A stretch of DNA of 64,000 nucleotides from Ramlibacter sp. (GTDB lineage Bacteria; Pseudomonadota; Gammaproteobacteria; Burkholderiales; Burkholderiaceae_C): contig NZ_JAQGNQ010000066.1 in the NCBI RefSeq assembly GCF_028291745.1, forward strand, positions 62,001 through 126,000, in the 5' to 3' direction. Made by a program: the position numbers and the translations under genes. Below, piece after piece: positions 53,831-64,000 of this stretch. The notes under the pieces were generated by a model. It was not told the DNA's origin, made no database searches, and saw only the letters and a list, made by a program, of their open reading frames with translations. The first letter of the stretch is position 1. The number at the start of each line of letters is the position of its first letter.

Positions 53831-54011
53831 TCTTGATTGCGGGTTCCTGACGCCACATCGCGTGGCTCAGGAACTCCGCGGACAAAGCTGACCTCTATCG
53901 GTACTCCCCTTCGGTGGAAGGCGAGTTCTTCAGGTTGTCTCCTCGGGTCCTTCGACACCTTCGGAGGTTCAGGATCCATTGGCCCCCGGTCGCAAGTTCG
54001 GGGGCTTTTTT
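53831..54011 (+). ncRNA. Structured phasin 3' region, candidate 3'-derived RNA
   Basis: The 180 bases after the phasin stop fold into a chain of hairpins. Hairpin 1 (53843-53874) has GTTCCTGA / TCAGGAAC with inner GCCAC / GTGGC. Hairpin 2 (53903-53926) has ACTC-C-CCTTC / GAAGG-C-GAGT with a GGTG loop. Hairpin 3 is weaker (53945-53969, CCTC / GAGG). The series ends in the terminator at 53982. This is more structure than a terminator needs. It could stabilise the message or be released as a small RNA; no known RNA family was recognised. Confidence 0.45.
53982..54011 (+). terminator. Rho-independent terminator after the phasin gene
   Basis: GCCCCCG (53982-53988) pairs with CGGGGGC (53999-54005) and is followed by six T. 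It lies between convergent genes and touches the end of the patatin-like gene. Confidence 0.94.
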
Positions 54012-54961
54012 CATGGCGCGTGCGCCTTGGCCTCCAGCGCGGCCTTCAGCTGCGGCAGCATGGCGCGCATCGCGTTGCGGCCGGCCTCGATGGCGCGCCG
54101 CTTGCCCGTGAAATCACCGCTGCCCATGCCCACGAGGGCGGGACGCACGACCACGTCGGCGTCCTTGAGTTCCCAGCTGTTGATGCTCTTGCCCATGATC
54201 GCGAAGGTCTGCAGCAGGATCTGCAGCGGATCGCCCGAGGGATTGCCTTCGGGCGCGCTGGAGATGTCGACCGCGATCACCACCTCCGCGCCCATCTGCC
54301 GCGCATAGCGCACCGGCACCGGCGAGACCAGTCCGCCATCGACGTATTCCTGGCCACCGATCTTCACGGGCAGGAACACCGCGGGCACGGCGCTCGAAGC
54401 CCGCACCGCGGTGCCGGTGTCGCCGCGGCGAAACAGCACGCCCTGGCCGGACTTGAGGTCGGTCGCCACCACGCCCAGGGGCAGCGCCATGTTCTCGATC
54501 AGGCGGTGATTGACCTGGTTGTCGACGTAGCGCCCCAATGCTTCGCCACGCAGCACGCCTCGGTTGAACAGGGGCAGTGTCCAGTCGGCAAAGGCCGCCT
54601 CGTCCATCTCCATGGCCACCGCCTGCAGCTGCTGGCCATTGCGGCCGCTCGCGTACAGCGCCGCGACCAGGCTGCCGGCCGAGGTGCCGACCACCAGGTT
54701 GGGCCGGATGCCCGCTTCCTCCAGCACCTGGATCACGCCGACATGCGCGAAGCCGCGCGCCGCGCCTCCGCCCAAGGCCAGGCCGATGCGCGGCGGCACC
54801 TTGGGAACGACCACCGCAGGCGGTGACATCGTGATCGGGGCAGCGGGCGGCGGCGGCGGTGTGCTCGCGCAGCCGGCCATCAGCGCGGCGAGCAGCAGTG
54901 CGTGCAGGCGCCAGGCACCTTGGGGCCAAAGGGAGGGATTCTTTTTCGTTTCGTCGTTCAT
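54011..54961 (-). CDS. Patatin-like phospholipase, predicted lipoprotein
   Basis: A 316-residue patatin/RssA-type hydrolase. The N-terminus has a lipoprotein signal with lipobox LMAG-C31, followed by a Pro-rich linker, so it is membrane-anchored in the envelope. The patatin domain shows the oxyanion GGGAARG, nucleophile GTSAGS and the catalytic Asp in DGGL, all intact. It would cleave phospholipid or another ester. RssA relatives without a lipobox are cytoplasmic; the lipobox here makes this member different. It ends against the phasin terminator. Confidence 0.9.
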   Translation of the reverse strand: MNDETKKNPSLWPQGAWRLHALLLAALMAGCASTPPPPPAAPITMSPPAVVVPKVPPRIGLALGGGAARGFAHVGVIQVLEEAGIRPNLVVGTSAGSLVAALYASGRNGQQLQAVAMEMDEAAFADWTLPLFNRGVLRGEALGRYVDNQVNHRLIENMALPLGVVATDLKSGQGVLFRRGDTGTAVRASSAVPAVFLPVKIGGQEYVDGGLVSPVPVRYARQMGAEVVIAVDISSAPEGNPSGDPLQILLQTFAIMGKSINSWELKDADVVVRPALVGMGSGDFTGKRRAIEAGRNAMRAMLPQLKAALEAKAHAP

Positions 54962-55068
54962 GCATGGACCGGGCGCCAGCCAGGCGCCGCGCAGGCCGCT
55001 ATTCTGGCGCGGCCCGCGGCCTCGCCCATAATTGCCGCTTACGCCAACGGCACGCAGGAGTGGAAGAG

Positions 55069-55827
55069 ATGGACATTCGAGGCAAGGTCTTCATCGTCAC
55101 CGGCGGCGCGTCGGGGCTGGGCGAAGGCACGGCGCGCATGCTGGCGGCCGAGGGCGGCAAGGTGGTCGTAGCCGACATGCAGGCCGACAAGGGCGAACAG
55201 GTCGCGCGCGAGATCGGCGGCGCCTTCGTCAAGTGCGACGTCAGCCAGGAAGCCGACGCGCAAGCGGTGGTCGCCCGGGCCGTCTCGCTGGGCAAGCTGA
55301 TGGGTCTGGTCAACTGCGCCGGCATCGCGCCGGCGGAAAAGACCGTCGGCAAGAACGGCGCCCACAAGCTGGACGTGTTCACCCGCACGATCATGGTCAA
55401 CCTGGTGGGCAGCTTCAACATGATCCGCCTCGCGGCCGACGCCATGGCGAAGAACGAGCCCGAGTCCACGGGCGAGCGCGGCTGCATGATTTCGACGGCC
55501 TCGGTCGCGGCTTACGACGGCCAGATCGGCCAGGCCGCGTACAGCGCCTCCAAGGGCGGCGTGGTCGGCATGACCTTGCCGATCGCCCGCGACCTGGCGC
55601 GCAACGGGATCCGCAACATGACGATCGCCCCCGGCATCTTCGGCACGCCCATGCTGTTCGGCATGCCGCAGGAAGTGCAGGACGCGCTGGCCGCCAGCGT
55701 GCCCTTCCCTTCGCGCCTGGGCACGCCGCAGGATTACGCCAAGCTCGCGAAGCACATCTTCGAGAACGACATGCTCAATGGCGAGGTGATCCGGCTCGAT
55801 GGAGCGATCCGGCTGGCGCCACGGTGA
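55069..55827 (+). CDS. SDR family 3-hydroxyacyl-CoA dehydrogenase-like protein
   Basis: A 252-residue short-chain dehydrogenase with [15 protein letters not shown] for NAD binding, NCAGIAP, the catalytic Ser in [14 protein letters not shown] and Tyr/Lys in AAYSASKGG. The overall pattern, especially [13 protein letters not shown] and the ending [10 protein letters not shown], is that of type 2 (HSD10-like) 3-hydroxyacyl-CoA dehydrogenases of beta-oxidation. ATG 55069 has AGGAG nine bases upstream. A repeat element follows the stop. Confidence 0.9.
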   Translation: MDIRGKVFIVTGGASGLGEGTARMLAAEGGKVVVADMQADKGEQVAREIGGAFVKCDVSQEADAQAVVARAVSLGKLMGLVNCAGIAPAEKTVGKNGAHKLDVFTRTIMVNLVGSFNMIRLAADAMAKNEPESTGERGCMISTASVAAYDGQIGQAAYSASKGGVVGMTLPIARDLARNGIRNMTIAPGIFGTPMLFGMPQEVQDALAASVPFPSRLGTPQDYAKLAKHIFENDMLNGEVIRLDGAIRLAPR

Positions 55828-55852
55828 ACGCACGAGGCGAACGGACCAAACA

Positions 55853-55973
55853 TGTCATTGCGGGCTTGACCCGCAATCCACGACGGCGCCCACACCACCG
55901 CCGCATGGATCCCGGGGCTAGCCCGGGATGACATCCGTCAGCCCGGGATGACCTCCATTACGCCCGCGATGAC
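55853..55973. repeat. Dispersed repeat with CCCGGG/ATTGCGGG palindromes, copy 2
   Basis: TGTCATTGCGGGCTTGACCC (start) continues to GGGCTAGCCCGGGATGAC, then partial extra units GTCAGCCCGGGATGAC and CGCCCGCGATGACAG. The last unit encodes the final residues (LSSRA) and stop of the YihY protein. The arrangement matches 17251-17330 and 63259-63340. It separates the convergent SDR and yihY genes. Confidence 0.9.
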
Positions 55974-56875
55974 AGCTTGGCGGCCGGCACCGGCTCCGTC
56001 TCCTTGCCCTCCACCTTGCGCCCGATCCGCTCGTACTCCGAGATCACCTGCGCCCCCAGCAACAGCAGCGTCGCCGCCAGCTCGAGGCTGAACAACACGA
56101 TGATGGCCGTCGTGAGCGAGCCATACACCACGCTGACCTGCGAGAGCGTCGCGAAGTACCACACCAGCACCCGGCGCGTGATCTCCCACAGCAGCGCTGC
56201 CGTGATGCCGCCGATCAGCGCATGCCGCCACGAGATGCGGCCCACCGGCATCACCATGTACACGGAGGTGAGCACGAAAACCTCGCCCAGCAATCCCAGC
56301 AGGTACAGCAATACGCCCGACACCCCGTGCAGCGACCAGTCGCGCCCGAGGAAATACACGCTGTCCTCGCCCATGGCCTCGATGCTGCCCGAGACCAGCG
56401 TCATCACCAGCAGCCCGAAGCCGAGCAGCAGGATGTAGCAGTAGGGCAGCAGCGCGGACACCACAAAGCGGCGGCGCTTGAATTCGAAGCGGTGCAGGAA
56501 GATCACCGACATGGCTTTTTCCAGCACCGTGAAGGCCAGCGAGCTGAAGAACAGCATCGTCACCAGCAGCAGCCAGCCGATCACCTCGCGGTGGGCGACG
56601 AAGTTGGACAGCTCCGCGACGATCGCCTTCGACTGGCCCGGCATCAGCCACTCCAGGTAGTGGCCCAGGGTCTGCAGCAGTTCGCGCTGGTCCACGATGT
56701 GCGACAGCGCGATCACGGCCAGGATCAGCAGCGGCACCACCGACAGCAGCGCGTAATAAGCCACGGCGCCCGCCAGCAGCAGGCCCTGGTTGGCCTGGAA
56801 GCTCTGGAACACCCGGCGCGCGAAGGTGCCGGGATGCGCCATCACCCAGGCGCTGGCAGGACTCAGCACTCTCAT
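55958..56875 (-). CDS. YihY/virulence factor BrkB family membrane protein
   Basis: A 305-residue inner-membrane protein with six or seven helices. Conserved segments are AGAVAYYALLSVVPLLILAV near residue 35, LEKAMSVIFLHRFEFKRRRF in the loop and SVVYGSLTTAIIVLFSLELAA near the end. Molecular function is not established; earlier ideas of RNase BN activity were wrong for this family. ATG 56875 (MRVLSPASAW) is chosen; a frame to 56935 would overlap the ligase gene. The last residues SSRA are repeat-encoded. Confidence 0.87.
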   Translation of the reverse strand: MRVLSPASAWVMAHPGTFARRVFQSFQANQGLLLAGAVAYYALLSVVPLLILAVIALSHIVDQRELLQTLGHYLEWLMPGQSKAIVAELSNFVAHREVIGWLLLVTMLFFSSLAFTVLEKAMSVIFLHRFEFKRRRFVVSALLPYCYILLLGFGLLVMTLVSGSIEAMGEDSVYFLGRDWSLHGVSGVLLYLLGLLGEVFVLTSVYMVMPVGRISWRHALIGGITAALLWEITRRVLVWYFATLSQVSVVYGSLTTAIIVLFSLELAATLLLLGAQVISEYERIGRKVEGKETEPVPAAKLSSRA

Positions 56876-56927
56876 GCGGCCGAGTATGCCTGCGGGCTCG
56901 CGCGGCGGGGGCTGCCGCTGCCCGGCT

Positions 56928-58574
56928 TCAAACATCGATCGCCGCCGCCGATCCGGCCTGCCGGCGCAGCTCGAACTTCTGGATCTTGCCGGTCGAGGTC
57001 TTCGGCAGTTCGCCGAACACCACCGCGCGCGGCACCTTGAAGCCGGCCAGGTGCTGGCGGCAATGCGCGACGATCTCCTGCGGCGTGACGCTGGCTCCCG
57101 CCTTCAGCTCGACGAAGGCACAGGGCGTCTCGCCCCATTTCGCGTCCGGCCTGGCGACGACCGCGGCGGCCAGCACCTGCGGATGGCGATAGAGCACGTC
57201 CTCGACCTCGATCGACGAGATGTTCTCCCCGCCCGAGATGATGATGTCCTTGCTGCGGTCCTTGATCTTGATGTAGCCGTCCGGGTACTGCACCGCCAGG
57301 TCCCCCGTGTGGAACCAGCCGCCGGCAAAGGCCTCCTGCGTCGCCTGCGCGTTCTTCAGGTAGCCCTTCATCGCGATGTTGCCGCGGAACATGATCTCGC
57401 CCATGGTCTCGCCGTCCCAGGGCACCGGCTGCAGCGTCTGCGGATCGAGCACGCGGGCGGCGGTCTGCAGGTGATAGCGCACGCCCTGGCGCGCATTCAG
57501 GCGCGCGCGTTCGCCGATCTCCAGCCGGTCCCATTCCGCATGCTTGGCGCACACCGTCGCCGGGCCGTACACCTCGGTCAGCCCGTAGACGTGCGTCAGT
57601 TCGAAACCCAGCGCCTCCATCCCTTCGATCAGCGATGCGGGCGGCGCCGCACCGGCCACCATCGCCTTGACGCCGCGCGGCAGCCCCTGCGTCAGCTCAC
57701 CGGGCGCATTCACCAGCAGGCCGTGCACGATCGGCGCACCGCAGTAATGCGTCACGCCGTGCGCGCGAATCGCGTCGACCATGGCGCGCGCCTCCACCTT
57801 GCGCAGGCAGACGTTGACGCCGGCGCGCGCCGCGACCGTCCAGGGGAAACACCAGCCGTTGCAGTGGAACATCGGCAGGGTCCACAGATAGACCGCGTGC
57901 TGGGGCATGTCCCATTCGAGGATGTTGGAGATCGCATTGATCGCCGCCCCGCGATGGTGGTAGACCACGCCCTTGGGATTGCCGGTGGTGCCACTCGTGT
58001 AGTTCAGGGAGATGGCGTCCCATTCGTCCTGCGGCAGTTCCCAGGCGAACTCCGGGTCGCCGCCGGCCAGGAAGTCCTCGTAGGTGGTGCTGCCGATGCG
58101 TTGCGGCACGCCGGCGTACATCGCATCCTCGGCGTCGATCACCAGCAGCGGCCGGCCTTCCTTGCGCAGTGCGATCGCCCGCTGCATCACGCCGGCGAAC
58201 TCCGGATCGACGATCACGGCCCTGGCCTCGCCGTGCTCCAGCATGAAGGCGACCGCCTCGGGATCGAGCCGCGTGTTCAGCGCATTCAGGACGGCGCCGG
58301 CCATTGGAATGCCGAAATGCGCCTCCACCATCGGAGGGGTGTTGGGCAGCATCACGGCTACCGTATCGCCTTTGCCCAGGCCGGCGCGCTGCAGTGCGCT
58401 GGCCAGGCGCCGGCAGCGCTCGTAGGTCTGCCGCCAGTTGCGGCGCAGCGATCCGTGGATCACGGCCGTGCGTTGCGGATGAACATCGGCCGCCCGTTCC
58501 AGGAAAGAGAGCGGCGACAGCGGCGTGAAGTTCGCCGCGTTCCGGGGCAGGTCCTGGTCGAAGATGCGGGTCAT
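56928..58574 (-). CDS. Acyl-CoA synthetase (AMP-forming, medium/long-chain type)
   Basis: A 548-residue adenylate-forming ligase. The P-loop YTSGTTGNPKGVVYHHRG, the aromatic motif HVYGLTEVYGP, the hinge KIKDRSKDIIISGGENISSIEVE and the catalytic Lys near the end (KTSTGKIQKFELR) are complete. It activates a fatty or related acid to its CoA thioester with ATP. Its substrate is unknown, but the nearby acyl-CoA dehydrogenase-type SDR and the truncated enoyl-CoA hydratase fit a fatty acid metabolism theme. It is divergent from dnaG across 84 bases. Confidence 0.93.
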   Translation of the reverse strand: MTRIFDQDLPRNAANFTPLSPLSFLERAADVHPQRTAVIHGSLRRNWRQTYERCRRLASALQRAGLGKGDTVAVMLPNTPPMVEAHFGIPMAGAVLNALNTRLDPEAVAFMLEHGEARAVIVDPEFAGVMQRAIALRKEGRPLLVIDAEDAMYAGVPQRIGSTTYEDFLAGGDPEFAWELPQDEWDAISLNYTSGTTGNPKGVVYHHRGAAINAISNILEWDMPQHAVYLWTLPMFHCNGWCFPWTVAARAGVNVCLRKVEARAMVDAIRAHGVTHYCGAPIVHGLLVNAPGELTQGLPRGVKAMVAGAAPPASLIEGMEALGFELTHVYGLTEVYGPATVCAKHAEWDRLEIGERARLNARQGVRYHLQTAARVLDPQTLQPVPWDGETMGEIMFRGNIAMKGYLKNAQATQEAFAGGWFHTGDLAVQYPDGYIKIKDRSKDIIISGGENISSIEVEDVLYRHPQVLAAAVVARPDAKWGETPCAFVELKAGASVTPQEIVAHCRQHLAGFKVPRAVVFGELPKTSTGKIQKFELRRQAGSAAAIDV

Positions 58575-58658
58575 CGCGGTTTCCGTGGGTCTCGATGGCC
58601 GCAGAGTAGCCTGATTCCGATCCGGGCAGAATCGGGCGGCAACCCCATCCCTCCTTCC

Positions 58659-60590
58659 GTGGCCATCCCCCAGAACTTCATCCAGGAACTGCTCGCCCGC
58701 GCCGACGTCGTCGAGATCGTCGGCCGTTACGTGCAGCTGAAGAAGACCGGGGCCAATTTCTCCGGGCTGTGCCCCTTCCACGGCGAAAAGACGCCGTCGT
58801 TCACGGTCAGCCCGGCCAAGCAGTTCTTCCACTGCTTCGGCTGCGGCAAGAACGGCAATGCCCTCGGCTTCCTGATGGACTATGCCGGCATGGGCTTCGT
58901 CGAGGCGGTGAAGGACCTGGCCGGCCAGTACGGCATGCAGGTTCCCGACGACGACATCTCCCCCGCTGAACGCGCCCGGCAGGCGGAGCAGCGCCAGAAG
59001 CAGCAGACGCTCTCCGACGTGCTGGAGAAGGCCGGCGATGCCTACCGCAAGCACCTGAAGAATTCGCTGCGCGCCGTCGCCTACTTCAAGGGCCGCGGCC
59101 TCTCCGGCGAGATCGCCCGGCAGTTCGGCCTCGGTTATGCGCCCGAGGGCTGGCGCTCGCTGGCCAGCGTGTTCCCCAACTACGACGACCCGCTGCTGGC
59201 CGAGAGCGGCCTGGTGATCGTCAACGAGGAGGACCCCGGATCAGGTCCGGGGCAGGCTCGGCGCTACGACCGGTTTCGCGACCGCGTGATGTTCCCGATC
59301 CGCAATGTCAAGGGCGAGTGCATCGGCTTCGGCGGGCGGGTGCTGGGCGATGACAAGCCCAAGTACCTGAACTCGCCCGAGACGCCCGTCTTCAGCAAGG
59401 GCCGCGAGCTCTATGGCCTGTGGGAGGCGCGCAATGCGCTGCGCGAGCACGGCTTCGTGCTGGTCACCGAGGGCTACATGGACGTGGTCGCGCTGGCGCA
59501 GCTCGGGTTTCCCAACGCGGTCGCCACGCTCGGCACGGCCTGCACGCCGGACCATGTGCAAAAGCTGTTTCGCTTCACCGACAGCGTGGTCTTCAGCTTC
59601 GACGGCGATGCGGCCGGACGGCGTGCCGCCCGCAAGGCGCTTGATGGCGCCATCCCCTATGCCACCGACGTGCGCAGCGTCAAGTTCCTGTTCCTCCCGG
59701 CCGAGCACGACCCCGACAGCTACATCCGCGAGCACGGGCGCGAGGGCTTCGCCAGCTACATCGAACAGGCGGTGCCGCTGTCACGCTTCCTGATCGAGGC
59801 CGCGAGCGAAGCTTGCGACCTGAGCAGCGCCGAGGGCCGCGCGCACCTGGCGGCCAACGCCAAGCCCTTGTGGACGCAACTGCCGGAAGGCGCCTTGAAG
59901 CGCCAGCTGCTGTCCGAGATCGCCAGCCTGGTGCAGCTTCCGACCGCGGATCTCGGCGAGCTCTGGGAGGGCCAGCGCGCCCGCCCCTCCCGCCGCGAAG
60001 CCCCGCCGCCAGAGAGCGACTATCCGGCCGACCCCGGCTATCCGCCCGAGAGCCACTACGCTCCCGAGGGCGCCTACCCGCGGACCGGCGGCTCCCGCAA
60101 GGAGGACGGCTGGCGGCGCTCGGGCCGGCCCTGGCGCGAGCGCGAGCAGCGCCCGCCGCAGCCGCCACTGCGCGGCCAGCCCATGAACCGCGGCACGCGG
60201 GCGTTGCAGATCCTGTTCACCGAGCCGGCGGCGTGGGAACGGCTCAGCAGCGACGAACACCACCTCTTGTGCGAACTGCCGGCGCCGCACGGCCCGCTGT
60301 TCGCCTGGCTCGACAGCCAGCATCATGACCACGGCCCGCAGCCCTGGGCCGCCTTGCGCCAGGCGCTGCAAGGCCACCTGCACGAGCAGTTCGCGATCGC
60401 CGAGATCGAGAAGGTGCCGCCGCAGATCGAGAGCGATCCCACCGAACTGGCCGACATCCTGGCCAAGGAAAAGGATCGCCAGCGGCAGCTGGAGATGGAC
60501 CGACTGGTGGCCGCGGGCCTCATAGATCCGGAAGCTCAGGCACGCTATCGCGCCCTGCTGGACGCGCAGAAACCCGGTGCCAAGCCTTGA
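58659..60590 (+). CDS. dnaG: DNA primase DnaG with small in-frame palindrome insertion
   Basis: Primase synthesises RNA primers at the replication fork. The CHC2 zinc finger has C38, H41, C59 and C62 (LCPFHGEKTP; HCFGCGKNGN). The catalytic TOPRIM core includes LVTEGYMDVVAL and SFDGDAAGRRAARKAL. A Pro/Arg-rich linker (about 450-510) leads to the DnaB-interaction domain at the C-terminus. At 643 residues it has a normal size. Residues 192-200 (DPGSGPGQA) are encoded by a hairpin element and interrupt the otherwise conserved lead into RRYDRFRDRVMFPI. The GTG at 58659 starts MAIPQNFIQELL, the family N-terminus. Confidence 0.97.
   Translation: MAIPQNFIQELLARADVVEIVGRYVQLKKTGANFSGLCPFHGEKTPSFTVSPAKQFFHCFGCGKNGNALGFLMDYAGMGFVEAVKDLAGQYGMQVPDDDISPAERARQAEQRQKQQTLSDVLEKAGDAYRKHLKNSLRAVAYFKGRGLSGEIARQFGLGYAPEGWRSLASVFPNYDDPLLAESGLVIVNEEDPGSGPGQARRYDRFRDRVMFPIRNVKGECIGFGGRVLGDDKPKYLNSPETPVFSKGRELYGLWEARNALREHGFVLVTEGYMDVVALAQLGFPNAVATLGTACTPDHVQKLFRFTDSVVFSFDGDAAGRRAARKALDGAIPYATDVRSVKFLFLPAEHDPDSYIREHGREGFASYIEQAVPLSRFLIEAASEACDLSSAEGRAHLAANAKPLWTQLPEGALKRQLLSEIASLVQLPTADLGELWEGQRARPSRREAPPPESDYPADPGYPPESHYAPEGAYPRTGGSRKEDGWRRSGRPWREREQRPPQPPLRGQPMNRGTRALQILFTEPAAWERLSSDEHHLLCELPAPHGPLFAWLDSQHHDHGPQPWAALRQALQGHLHEQFAIAEIEKVPPQIESDPTELADILAKEKDRQRQLEMDRLVAAGLIDPEAQARYRALLDAQKPGAKP
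59234..59252. repeat. Palindrome within dnaG
   Basis: CCCCGGA and TCCGGGG surround a five-base loop (TCAGG). The sequence is of the CCCCGGATC-A-GTCCGGGG repeat type found between genes in many proteobacteria. The inserted segment stays in frame and codes for a Gly/Pro loop. Confidence 0.7.
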
Positions 60591-60606
60591 ATTCGGATGA
60601 CGACGG

Positions 60607-60829
60607 TATAATGTAGGGTTGCTAGCGGCAAGAGCGACAGCAGCACCTCCGGACCGGCCAGCCGTGCACACCGTGCGGCGCCCCACAGCGGGCCCAGGCC
60701 ATATCTCCGCAAGGACTGCACACCAAATGTTCGCCCATCCATCTTGCCCGGCAGGCCGAGGTCGGCCTTTCTCCCCGCGCCAGGTTGTCGTGGCGCATGT
60801 TCGTTTCTGCCGTCTTGTTCCGAGGTCGT
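60607..60829 (+). promoter_or_regulatory. rpoD promoter -10 and structured leader
   Basis: A perfect TATAAT (60607-60612) lies 17 bases after the dnaG stop. A TTGAAT (60587-60592) overlaps that stop but is only 14 bases away, so the -35 is doubtful. The leader holds AGGCCG-AGGT-CGGCCT followed by TTTCT (60753-60772), terminator-like, and GCGCCA / TGGCGC (60777-60796), both upstream of rpoD. Partial attenuation is possible. Confidence 0.6.
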
Positions 60830-63223
<2,394 letters not shown>

Positions 63224-63230
63224 ACAACAA

Positions 63231-63254
63231 GGGCCCTTCGGGGCCCGTTCTCTT
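63231..63254 (+). terminator. Terminator after rpoD
   Basis: GGGCCC, a TTCG tetraloop and GGGCCC form a very stable stem eight bases past the rpoD stop, followed by GTTCTCTT. Confidence 0.85.
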
Positions 63255-63258
63255 GGCA

Positions 63259-63340
63259 TGTCATCCCGGGCTCGACCCGGGATCCACGACTGCGCATGCA
63301 CCTGCGCCGCATGGATTGCGGGTCAAGCCCGCAATGACAT
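63259..63340. repeat. Dispersed repeat with CCCGGG/ATTGCGGG palindromes, copy 3
   Basis: Begins TGTCATCCCGGGCTCGACC and ends CAAGCCCGCAATGACATC, the same two-palindrome arrangement and spacer length as copy 1 (17251-17330). A partial extra unit (CGCCCGCAGTGACATG) follows at 63350-63365. Confidence 0.9.
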
Positions 63341-63372
63341 CCAGGGTGCACGCCCGCAGTGACATGGGCCGC

Positions 63373-63407
63373 GTAGGGTGGATTGCGCGCAGCGCAATCC
63401 ACCCTAC
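63373..63407. repeat. Palindromic repeat, GTAGGGTGG family, copy 3
   Basis: A perfect 16-bp stem GTAGGGTGGATTGCGC / GCGCAATCCACCCTAC around GCA. It touches the end of the small zinc-ribbon gene (stop at 63411) and can act as its terminator. It is the minimal unit of the copies at 1242 and 43355. Confidence 0.95.
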
Positions 63408-63410
63408 CTG

Positions 63411-63653
63411 CTAGAACAGCGTCTCCTGATACCGATCGTCCTTCCCGTCCGAGCGCGCCTTCACCAGCCGCACCTGCGGCTCGGCGGCTGCTTCGGTTTC
63501 GTAGGACTTGCCGCATTCCGGGCAGCTGTAGTCCTGCGTGCGGTTTTCGTCGGGCACCCGCACGGCGAGGACGCGCAGGCGCGCACCGCAATACGCGCAG
63601 GATTGTTCGAAGATGCTCACGTCTCCCGACTCGGGGCCCGGTGCCTGGACCAT
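63411..63653 (-). CDS. Small zinc-ribbon protein
   Basis: An 80-residue hypothetical protein with two CxxC knuckles, CAYC (19-22) and CPEC (44-47), about 22 residues apart, as in zinc ribbons. The rest is charged and ends in DGKDDRYQETLF. GGAGGGCCC lies just before ATG 63653. It may bind nucleic acid or a protein partner; no family is recognised. It is between the rpoD terminator region and an enoyl-CoA hydratase gene on the same strand. Confidence 0.78.
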   Translation of the reverse strand: MVQAPGPESGDVSIFEQSCAYCGARLRVLAVRVPDENRTQDYSCPECGKSYETEAAAEPQVRLVKARSDGKDDRYQETLF

Positions 63654-63737
63654 GGGGGCCCTCCGTGATATGACGGGGCCAGTATGCGCCCGGCCAACAG
63701 ACCCTTCAAGCGAAGCCGACTTGGGCGCCGGGGCTTG

Positions 63738-64000
63738 CTAGCGGCCCGTGAACTTCGGTTTGCGTTTCTCCATGAAGGCCTGCCGCCCCTCCACGTAATC
63801 GGCACTGCCAAAGCAGCGGTCGACCACCTCCTGGCACAGCGCCGCGTCGCGCTCCGAGTCGTCGACCAGCGCCTGGGCTACCAGCGTCTTGATCGAGGCC
63901 ACCGTCAGCGGCGCATTGTTGGCAATGGTTGCAGCGTAGTCCCGCACGTACGACTCGAGGCCGTCCGCCGCCACCACGCGATTCACCAGGCCCATGGCCA
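63738..64000 (-). CDS. Enoyl-CoA hydratase/isomerase family protein, truncated by window end
   Basis: The C-terminal 87 residues or so of a crotonase-fold enzyme. MGLVNRVVAADGLESYVRDYAATI matches the conserved GLVNRVV segment that follows the active site, and the tail RQAFMEKRKPKFTGR is the usual crotonase ending (cited as separate blocks). The catalytic Glu residues and the start are beyond the window edge, so activity cannot be judged. It would hydrate or isomerise an enoyl-CoA in fatty acid or amino acid breakdown. Confidence 0.9.
   Translation of the reverse strand, partial: AMGLVNRVVAADGLESYVRDYAATIANNAPLTVASIKTLVAQALVDDSERDAALCQEVVDRCFGSADYVEGRQAFMEKRKPKFTGR

Noticed and set aside
56790..58658. 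A long plus-strand frame continuous with dnaG
   Set aside because: The 5' part is antisense to the acyl-CoA ligase and yihY and has shadow-type composition; DnaG begins at the GTG at 58659.
60587..60592. TTGAAT as the -35 box of the rpoD promoter
   Set aside because: The spacer to TATAAT would be 14 bases, too short for a normal sigma-70 promoter.

Overview
The window is about 64 kb of GC-rich chromosomal DNA, almost fully coding, with strongly C/G-biased third positions. The gene set points to a betaproteobacterium of the order Burkholderiales, most likely family Comamonadaceae (Ramlibacter/Variovorax-like). The main markers are EarP beside an EF-P carrying Arg32, the PHA regulator PhaR with a phasin, the hupB / tRNA-Val / ppiD arrangement, a monofunctional RelA, and dnaG next to a long-tailed rpoD. 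No rRNA, prophage, insertion sequence or CRISPR array was seen. Three tRNAs are present: Leu(CAG), Val(GAC) and Val(UAC).

Layout. 1-6660: the end of nnr, an SDR, rnr, tRNA-Leu, rimO and phaR. 6836-7732: an LpxO-type hydroxylase. 7810-17267: a ten-gene, tightly coupled operon behind a near-ideal sigma-54 promoter. It encodes AtzG/AtzE/AtzH-type enzymes, a complete BMP-type ABC importer, a formamidase-like nitrilase and two related cysteine hydrolases. It reads as one machine for importing and stripping nitrogen from a small N-rich compound (ureide, biuret or nucleobase class) and is the most interesting system here. 17446-30496: tRNA-Val, relA, two hydrolases, a SIMPL-domain protein, ompR/envZ, ispDF and mfd. 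30718-33782: a Spy/CpxP-like protein, ppiD, tRNA-Val and hupB. 34008-37015: a tartrate/malate-type dehydrogenase coupled to a fluoroacetate-dehalogenase-like hydrolase, with a divergent LysR regulator. 36969-42491: an EamA permease, pgsA, uvrC, earP and efp. 42535-53013: mostly accessory and hypothetical genes in compact overlapping operons (nhaD / hydroxyacid dehydrogenase / rmuC / MFS; deacetylase / thioesterase / nitroreductase). 53137-58574: a phasin with a PhaR-type promoter and a structured 3' region, a patatin lipoprotein, an SDR, a YihY protein and an acyl-CoA ligase. 58659-63223: dnaG and rpoD. The window closes with a small zinc-ribbon protein and a truncated enoyl-CoA hydratase.

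A second theme is palindromic repeats. At least four short families are scattered through the window. Several copies sit inside or at the ends of essential or housekeeping genes: mfd, dnaG, possibly uvrC, nnr, the operon nitrilase, the second cysteine hydrolase and yihY. There they have added in-frame residues or supplied the stop codon.

Regulatory connections visible in the sequence are: three copies of one PhaR-like palindrome (one before phaR, two around the phasin promoter); the sigma-54 promoter, which suggests nitrogen control of the amidohydrolase operon; a pair of inverted OmpR-like half sites before ompR; and hairpin terminators after most transcription units.
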